Translations under genes and position numbers: made by a program
The notes under the pieces: generated by a model
Told to the model about the DNA's origin: nothing
Databases searched by the model: none
What the model saw: the letters and a program-made list of their open reading frames with translations, nothing else
Source of the DNA: Brevundimonas diminuta
Lineage (GTDB): Bacteria; Pseudomonadota; Alphaproteobacteria; Caulobacterales; Caulobacteraceae
Length of the DNA stretch: 64,000 bases
Assembly (NCBI RefSeq): GCF_022654015.1
Contig: NZ_CP073063.1
Span: 1,116,001 to 1,180,000, forward strand
Reading direction: 5' to 3'
Shown here: positions 59,046 through 64,000 of the stretch, in pieces
Layout of the letters: each line of letters starts with the position of its first letter
How positions within the stretch are numbered: position 1 is the stretch's first letter

Positions 59046-59712
59046 CGACCGTCTCCCGCGCTGCGATGTGGGGGATGGAGGCGAAGACCCCGCCGAACAG
59101 ACCGAACATCACCTTGGCCATGTGGACGATGGCGGCGCGGTCGTCGGCGTCCGACACTCCGTCCAGCAGTTGCTTGAGGAAAAGGATGTGATCCTGATCC
59201 AGAGCCCCGTGGGAAATCAGATAGGTGAAGGCGGCGGGCGGCAGGCCGAGGCTCTGTTGCACGGCCTCGGCGCCGACGCTGGCCAGTTGGATGCTGGTGC
59301 CTTCCAGCACATAGACCATGCCGAAGAAGGCCATCGGATTGATGCGCTGGATGGTGTCATAGGCATAGGCCACCATCAGTTCGGTCGCGACGTTCGGGCC
59401 GTGCTGCACGGTCTGATCGGGGTCGCCGCCGGCGGCGCGGATGTCGTTCAGAATCCACTGCTCGTGGCCGGTTTCCTCGGCGATGTAGTCGTCGAGCGCG
59501 GCCTTGAAGACGGCGTGATCATCGTCGAGCCGCGCCCGGGCGGCCTGCATCAACGGCACGGTGTGGCGGACGTGGTGATAGGCTTGGGCCAGATAGGCGA
59601 CGTAGGTTTCGCGGCTGATGCGGCCGGCCAGACCGTCCCTGATCTGGGGGATGGCGCTGAAGGCGGCCCGCTCGGTTGCGGTCGCGGCGACCAGGGTTTC
59701 AAAAAACGACAT
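59035..59712 (-). CDS. Haem-oxygenase-like iron-containing redox enzyme
   Basis: 225 residues from ATG 59712, all helical. Iron-ligand pattern of haem-oxygenase-like diiron oxidases: YHHVRHT (about 45), YIAEETGHEQW (EExxH, about 100) and LISHGALDQDHILFL (HxxxDxxH, about 178). Family members include UndA, which makes a terminal alkene from a fatty acid. Neighbouring AMP-ligase and acyltransferase-like genes support a lipid substrate, not proven. Confidence 0.82.
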   Translation of the reverse strand: MSFFETLVAATATERAAFSAIPQIRDGLAGRISRETYVAYLAQAYHHVRHTVPLMQAARARLDDDHAVFKAALDDYIAEETGHEQWILNDIRAAGGDPDQTVQHGPNVATELMVAYAYDTIQRINPMAFFGMVYVLEGTSIQLASVGAEAVQQSLGLPPAAFTYLISHGALDQDHILFLKQLLDGVSDADDRAAIVHMAKVMFGLFGGVFASIPHIAARETVDAV

Positions 59713-59720
59713 GCGAACTC

Positions 59721-61145
59721 TCAGGCGGCTTGCGAGGGGGAGGGGGCGTAGGTGCGCAGCAGGGTCTCGCGACGCGGACGACCGTTGGCGGTGACCTGAC
59801 CGGCGGCGGGATCGAAGGGCGGGACCAGACGCCAGTCGCCGATGCGGGCGTAGTCGGGCAGGCGGGCGTTGGCGCGTGCGACGGCGGCTTCGATCTGGGC
59901 CGGTTCGGCGCCGGGCATCGCCACGATCAGGGCCGACAACGACGCCTCCGCCTCGCCCATCGCCATGGCCTGAAGGATCTGGGGTTCGGCCAGAAGCTCG
60001 CTCTCGACCCATTCGGGCGCGACGTTGCGCCCGAAGGCGGTGATCAGGGTGTTGGCCTTGCGGCCTTCGATGCTGAGCCGTCCATCGGCGTCGAAGCGGC
60101 CGATGTCGCCGGTGTGCAGACGCTCCGGCGCGGGCGCCTGGCCGACATAGCCGAGGAAGGGATGGGGCGAGACCAGGATTTCGCCGTCGTCGGCCAGATG
60201 GACCGCAAGGTGAGGCAAGGGCCGGCCGACCGTGCCGGGGCGAGCGTCGTCCGGACTGTTGAGCGCCACGACCGAGGCGCATTCGCTGAGGCCATAGCCC
60301 TCGACCACAGGCAGGCCGGCATTGGCGGCGGCCTCCAGCAGCGCCGGGGACACCCGGGCGCCGCCGACCGCGATCATCTCCAGCCGATGATCCAGCCGCA
60401 TCGCGCCTTGGGCGGCGATCAGGCCGCGCAGCAGTTCGGGAACCAGGATCAGGGTCGTGGCACCGGTCTGGACAGCGGTGGTCAGCAGGCGCGCAAAGTC
60501 GGGGCGGAATGCCTCGCCCATCCCGGCCTCGGCCAGGCTGGCGGCGTGATAGCAGCCGCCGGCCAGAAGCGTCGCATAGAGGCCGGCGACATTCTCCAGC
60601 AGCACCGCCAGCGGCAGCACAGGCAGATGCAGCCCTGCGCGGTCCCGGCCCAGGACCTGAACCAGAGAGGCGGCGACCGCCTCCATCTGATCCTGCGACA
60701 GGCAGACCCCCTTGGGCGCGCCGGTCGAGCCGGAGGTGTAGGTGATCTTGGCCGTGCCGGGATGCAAATCACGCACCGGCAGCCCCGTCGGCGTCAGCCG
60801 GATCGGCGCGCCGCCCGCCGTCAGCTCGCCTGGAGCGCCCGGCGTGATCAGCAGCCCCGCGCCGGCATCGGCCAAGGCATGATCGCGTTGAGCGGCCGTG
60901 AAGAAGGGCGGGATCGGCACGCTCGGTCGCTGGGCGAGGATCAGCGCCAGATCGGCGACGACCCAGGCCGCCCCGTTGTCGAGCAGGACCCCGACCGGAG
61001 ATCGGTCGTCGGCCAGGGCGGTCGCCAGCTGACCGACCTGCGCCAGCAGTTCGGCCGCGGTCAACGAACCTTCGGCCCACTCGATCACCACATCATCGGG
61101 CGTGGTGCGGGCGCGACGCGACAGGGCGTCCAGAACGGCGCTCAT
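59721..61145 (-). CDS. AMP-dependent acyl ligase
   Basis: 474 residues from ATG 61145. Adenylation motifs: TYTSGSTGAPKGV (about 136-148), EGYGLSECAS (about 283), TGDIGRFDADG (about 353) and the Lys of NGRPRR region near the end. It activates a carboxylic acid, probably a fatty acid, as the acyl-adenylate. The start overlaps the stop of the hemolysin-family gene (TAATG), showing coupling. Confidence 0.9.
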   Translation of the reverse strand: MSAVLDALSRRARTTPDDVVIEWAEGSLTAAELLAQVGQLATALADDRSPVGVLLDNGAAWVVADLALILAQRPSVPIPPFFTAAQRDHALADAGAGLLITPGAPGELTAGGAPIRLTPTGLPVRDLHPGTAKITYTSGSTGAPKGVCLSQDQMEAVAASLVQVLGRDRAGLHLPVLPLAVLLENVAGLYATLLAGGCYHAASLAEAGMGEAFRPDFARLLTTAVQTGATTLILVPELLRGLIAAQGAMRLDHRLEMIAVGGARVSPALLEAAANAGLPVVEGYGLSECASVVALNSPDDARPGTVGRPLPHLAVHLADDGEILVSPHPFLGYVGQAPAPERLHTGDIGRFDADGRLSIEGRKANTLITAFGRNVAPEWVESELLAEPQILQAMAMGEAEASLSALIVAMPGAEPAQIEAAVARANARLPDYARIGDWRLVPPFDPAAGQVTANGRPRRETLLRTYAPSPSQAA

Positions 61146-61825
61146 TAGCGATCCTCGTAGTGCAGGCGGGTGCGGACGGCCCGTCCGACCGGCGCCGTTT
61201 CGGAGAAGTGATCCAGCGGCGCGGTCGCCGCGTCGATCGAGCCGGCCAGCACCACGGGATCGGTCTGATAGTAGGCGCCCCAGCTGCCGCCGCCGTCGTC
61301 GAGGCGGCGCGGATCGGCGCGCGCGAGCTGAAGCGCGCCCAGACCGGCCTTGTGGAAGATGCGGCGCAACTCGTCGGTCGCGGTGGCGACGGCGAACCTC
61401 AGACCTTCGGACTGCAGATGATGGGCCATGGCGGCGAACAGGAAGACGGTCGCGCCCTGTCCGCTGGAGGCCAGGCTGCCGATCTCGACCACCTGCGCGC
61501 GGTCGATGGCGCCGATGGCCTGGCTCAGGACCGTCTCGACGGAGCCGTCCAGATATTGTTCCAAGTACAGGGGCGCCTCGGCGGCGTGCCGGAAGCCGAC
61601 GGCGGCGTAGATGACGCCAGCCTCGTCCTGAACGCTCATCAGGGTCGGGAAATGGGCCTGGATCTGGCCGCCATAGGCCTCGGCATAGGCCGCCTCGATG
61701 AACTGCTCCACGCGGCGACGTTCGCCTCGGCAGGGGTCGTCGAACCGGATGATGCGCGACGACAGCGTGCGGCGCGCGCGCGGCCGAACCGGATCGGCGT
61801 CTTCGGGCAGGCGGAGTGGAAACAT
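61145..61825 (-). CDS. Thermostable hemolysin-family protein
   Basis: 226 residues from ATG 61825; an upstream in-frame Met (61882) is less likely. The family pattern includes VEQFIEAAYAEAYGG, FRHAAEAPLYLEQYLD and VVEIGSLASSGQGA. The fold of this family is related to acyl-homoserine-lactone synthases and GNAT enzymes, so an N-acyltransferase role is a reasonable inference; the hemolysin name comes from Vibrio. First gene of the minus-strand operon; divergent from the sigma-factor gene. Confidence 0.82.
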   Translation of the reverse strand: MFPLRLPEDADPVRPRARRTLSSRIIRFDDPCRGERRRVEQFIEAAYAEAYGGQIQAHFPTLMSVQDEAGVIYAAVGFRHAAEAPLYLEQYLDGSVETVLSQAIGAIDRAQVVEIGSLASSGQGATVFLFAAMAHHLQSEGLRFAVATATDELRRIFHKAGLGALQLARADPRRLDDGGGSWGAYYQTDPVVLAGSIDAATAPLDHFSETAPVGRAVRTRLHYEDR

Positions 61826-61943
61826 GCGGGCCTCGGGCCAAGGGACTTCGGGCCAGAGACGACGCGGTGCGGCGACCCCCACAAAAAAATCTTTCGCCGT
61901 CGCAATCGCGGTTGCCGCAGAGTGCGCAGCAACCCACGATGGG

Positions 61944-62510
61944 GTGGTGAACGCCTCTTCCGGTCCCCCTCAGCACGACCCGAGCCGACCGGCGCGGCAA
62001 GCCTTGGCGGACGCGTGGCTGGACAGCCGCCCGGCGCTTGTGCGCTTTCTGACGGCGCGCACGGGATCGTCGGCTGCGGCCGAAGATTTGGCGCAGGATG
62101 TCTGGGTGCGGCTGCAATCCGTGACCGAGGAGGCCGCCGCCGAGGTCCGCCATCCGCAGGCCTTCCTCTATCGGATCGCCGCCAATCTGGCCCTGGATGC
62201 GTCCAAGGCGCAGCGTCGTGCAGGCGCGCGCGATCTGGAATGGCGGCGCGCTTCCGCTATCGATGATGCGGCCGAAGCCCAGGATGCGCCGTCGGCCGAG
62301 GACGCCGTCTGGGCCAAGCTGAAACTGGAAAAGGTTGTCGCCGCGATCGACCGGATGCCGCCCAAGGCCGCGGAGGCCTTCCGTCTGCACAAGATGGCCG
62401 GGCTCAGCCAGGCCGAGGTGGCCGAGCGGATGGGCGTCTCGCGCAGCGCGGTCGAAAAATACGTTTCCGCCTCGCTGAAGGAACTGCTGCTGCGGGTCGG
62501 TTGGCCATGA
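61944..62510 (+). CDS. fecI: FecI-type ECF sigma factor
   Basis: 188 residues from GTG 61944 (or GTG 61947). Region 2 (about 20-90; SAAAEDLAQDVWVRLQ, then HPQAFLYRIAANLALD) and region 4 (about 130-185; MAGLSQAEVAERMGVSRSAVEKYV). It directs transcription of an iron-uptake receptor when released by FecR, whose gene follows after 85 bases. Confidence 0.88.
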   Translation: MVNASSGPPQHDPSRPARQALADAWLDSRPALVRFLTARTGSSAAAEDLAQDVWVRLQSVTEEAAAEVRHPQAFLYRIAANLALDASKAQRRAGARDLEWRRASAIDDAAEAQDAPSAEDAVWAKLKLEKVVAAIDRMPPKAAEAFRLHKMAGLSQAEVAERMGVSRSAVEKYVSASLKELLLRVGWP

Positions 62511-62595
62511 CGACTGTTTTTCGCCATTTTTCATTGAGGATGCGGCGCGACCGCGTCGTCTCTCCCACAAAGCCCGCTCGGGCCCGGACCGGATC

Positions 62596-63576
62596 ATGAC
62601 CCAGGACGCTGTCATCAAGGACGAGGAGATCGCCGCCCAGGCCGCCGCCTGGGTCGTGCGTCTGCGCGCCGATGACGTGACGATTGCGGACATCGACGCG
62701 GCGACGGCCTGGCTCGATCAAGATCCGGCCCATCGGCGCGCCTTCGACGAGGCCGAGGGGCTTTGGGCGGCCTCGGATGTCCTAGACGACCGTTCCGACG
62801 TTCAGCCGGCGCCAGTCATCGACCTGTCGGCGCATCGCGAGCGGCGCAAGGGACCGGGGCGGCGATGGATGGTGGCGGTCCCGGCGATGGCTGCGGCTCT
62901 CGCCGCGGCGATCTTCCTAGGCCCGATGCTGCAAACCGCGCCCACCGTGGTCTACAGCACCGCGCCCGGCGAAACGCGGACGGTGACCTTGGACGACGGA
63001 TCGCGGCTTCAGATCAACGGCGGCTCGACCCTGTCGGTGAAGATGGAGCGAGGACGGCGTCTGGTGCATATGGATCAGGCCGAGGCGACCTTCGATGTCG
63101 CGCATGACGCCGGCCGACCCTTCCTGATCGATGTCGGCGAAAGCCAGGTGCGCGTGGTCGGCACGGCGTTCAACATCCGAAGATCCGCCGATGACACCCA
63201 GGTGGCGGTGCTGCGGGGCGTCGTCGAGGTCAGCGACCTGAAACAGCCCGCGCGGCGGGTGCGTCTGACGGTCGGTCAGTCGGTCCAGCGCGACGACGCC
63301 GACGACCGCATGACCGTGGCCCCCGTCGATGTCCGCACCGCCGCCGCCTGGACCCAGGGGCGACGGGCCTATGACGATCGGCCGCTGCGCGAGATCGTCG
63401 CCGACCTCAGCCGCGCCTTCGCTACGCCGGTGACCGTGGCGCCGAACGCGGCGAACCTGCGCTTCTCCGGCACGCTGGTTCTTGATGACGAAGCGGCGGT
63501 GATCGGCCGGCTGGAACGGTTCCTGCCGATCAAGGCCACTCGCGGGCCGCAAGGGGTTCGTCTAGAACGGCGCTGA
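62596..63576 (+). CDS. fecR: FecR-type anti-sigma factor
   Basis: 326 residues. An N-terminal cytosolic DUF4880-like part (WVVRLRADDV, AWLDQDPAHRRAFDEAEGLW), one membrane helix (about 90-112), and a periplasmic FecR domain (about 118-215; TAPGETRTVTLDDGSRLQING) followed by an STN-like end. It relays the signal from the TonB receptor to FecI. Standard fecI-fecR-receptor order. Confidence 0.92.
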   Translation: MTQDAVIKDEEIAAQAAAWVVRLRADDVTIADIDAATAWLDQDPAHRRAFDEAEGLWAASDVLDDRSDVQPAPVIDLSAHRERRKGPGRRWMVAVPAMAAALAAAIFLGPMLQTAPTVVYSTAPGETRTVTLDDGSRLQINGGSTLSVKMERGRRLVHMDQAEATFDVAHDAGRPFLIDVGESQVRVVGTAFNIRRSADDTQVAVLRGVVEVSDLKQPARRVRLTVGQSVQRDDADDRMTVAPVDVRTAAAWTQGRRAYDDRPLREIVADLSRAFATPVTVAPNAANLRFSGTLVLDDEAAVIGRLERFLPIKATRGPQGVRLERR

Positions 63577-63597
63577 ACCTGCTTCGGACGTCGCCTT

Positions 63598-64000
63598 TTG
63601 GTACGAGCCTTCCTCTGCGCGCTGGTCGTCGTTTGCGGTGTGACCACGCCGTCGATCGGCATGGCTCAAGGCCGTTCCGCGCTTCAGGTGTCGGTCTCGC
63701 CTCAGCCCTTGCGGACTGCCGTCCTCGACTTCGGTCTGCAGGCGGGCGTCAGCATCGACGCCGCCGGAACCGAGCGATGCGGCCCAACGCGCGGGGTGAG
63801 AGGCCGACTTTCCGTCGACGCCGCCTTGTCCAGATTGATGCTGGGCACGCACTGCGTCGCGACCCGCGTCGGCGACGGCGCCTACAGGATCGTGCGGGTC
63901 GCCGCCGCGCCGCCTGCCGTCGCGCGGACGATTGCAGCGCCGCCCGCGCCCGTGGCCCCGACGACGCTGGATGAAGTCGTGGTGACGGCGTCACGCACGG
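63598..64000 (+). CDS. TonB-dependent transducer receptor, N-terminal part (cut by window end)
   Basis: The frame from TTG 63598 runs open to the window edge (134 residues). Signal peptide (FLCALVVVCGVTTPSIGMAQG), then a secretin/TonB short N-terminal domain (about 28-100; PLRTAVLDFGLQAGVSID, RLSVDAALSRLM), a Pro/Ala linker, and a TonB box LDEVVVTASRT. Such an N-terminal domain is found in receptors that signal through FecR. The start could also be Met22 (63661), but the signal peptide favours the TTG. Confidence 0.8.
   Translation, partial: MVRAFLCALVVVCGVTTPSIGMAQGRSALQVSVSPQPLRTAVLDFGLQAGVSIDAAGTERCGPTRGVRGRLSVDAALSRLMLGTHCVATRVGDGAYRIVRVAAAPPAVARTIAAPPAPVAPTTLDEVVVTASRT

Noticed and set aside
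59721..62693. 990-codon extension of the AMP ligase frame
   Set aside because: The upstream 516 codons are an out-of-frame reading of the hemolysin-family and sigma genes; ATG 61145 overlapping the TAA gives the true start.
1..64000. CRISPR array or transposase-bearing insertion sequence
   Set aside because: No regularly spaced short repeats and no recognisable transposase on either strand.

Overview
The window looks like chromosomal DNA of a GC-rich alphaproteobacterium, most likely a Caulobacterales member close to Brevundimonas or Caulobacter. The flagellar gene order fliL-fliM-DUF6468-motE at the left edge, the GTTC-N7-GTTC LexA box, and the codon use support this. No identification was run, so the genus is inference.

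Host DNA, left (1-4853): end of fliL, fliM, a DUF6468 protein, motE, a small ORF, a DUF3297 protein and a secreted M28 peptidase, then the 5' half of a tRNA-Leu(UAA) gene. Host DNA, right (54583-64000): the 3' half of the same tRNA gene, an SLC13 permease, a lipoprotein, a six-gene operon (thermostable-hemolysin family, AMP ligase, haem-oxygenase-like diiron protein, SDR, TPR protein, ICMT), and a fecI-fecR-TonB receptor locus that runs off the edge.

Between them lies a 49.7 kb integrated element (about 4854-54591), flanked by the 9-bp core GACTTAAAA. It has split the host tRNA-Leu(UAA) gene in its anticodon loop. Neither end of the element rebuilds the missing half. Instead the element carries, 5 kb inside its left end, a complete tRNA-Leu(UAA) gene (9877-10184) interrupted at the same anticodon loop by a 222-nt group I intron. 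The simplest reading is that the element supplies the tRNA it destroys, and that the intron hides the attachment core from the element's own integrase. This is the most striking system in the window.

Inside the element, left to right: tyrosine integrase; defence cluster (AbiEi/AbiEii, CD-NTase plus SLATT two-gene CBASS); intron tRNA; a HEPN-like protein and small hypotheticals; exonuclease/phosphatase-family lipoprotein and HNH protein; SOS block (imuB with an amber stop, imuA, LexA box, SRAP peptidase); ICE-type genes (DUF736, ArdC, DUF4238, truncated mobC, relaxase, LPD7 protein, truncated coupling protein). No type IV secretion genes are present, so the element looks like a decayed ICE or a mobilizable element. 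Two 104-bp imperfect direct repeats (11699 and 22811) bracket much of this part.

The right half (24005-53539) is a heavy-metal island: a MerR-controlled 12-gene run (two CDF transporters, czcCBA, P1B-4 ATPase, DUF305 and others), copC-copD, a Cnr-type trio (anti-sigma, CnrX sensor, ECF sigma) placed directly before copA-copB-copC, a MerR plus glutaredoxin/MauE pair, an arsenic operon (arsR-arsC-acr3-arsN2-arsH-arsC2) whose last gene has lost its catalytic cysteine, and a cytochrome c-FTR1 iron permease. Resistance to Zn/Co/Cd/Ni, Cu and As is the evident cargo.
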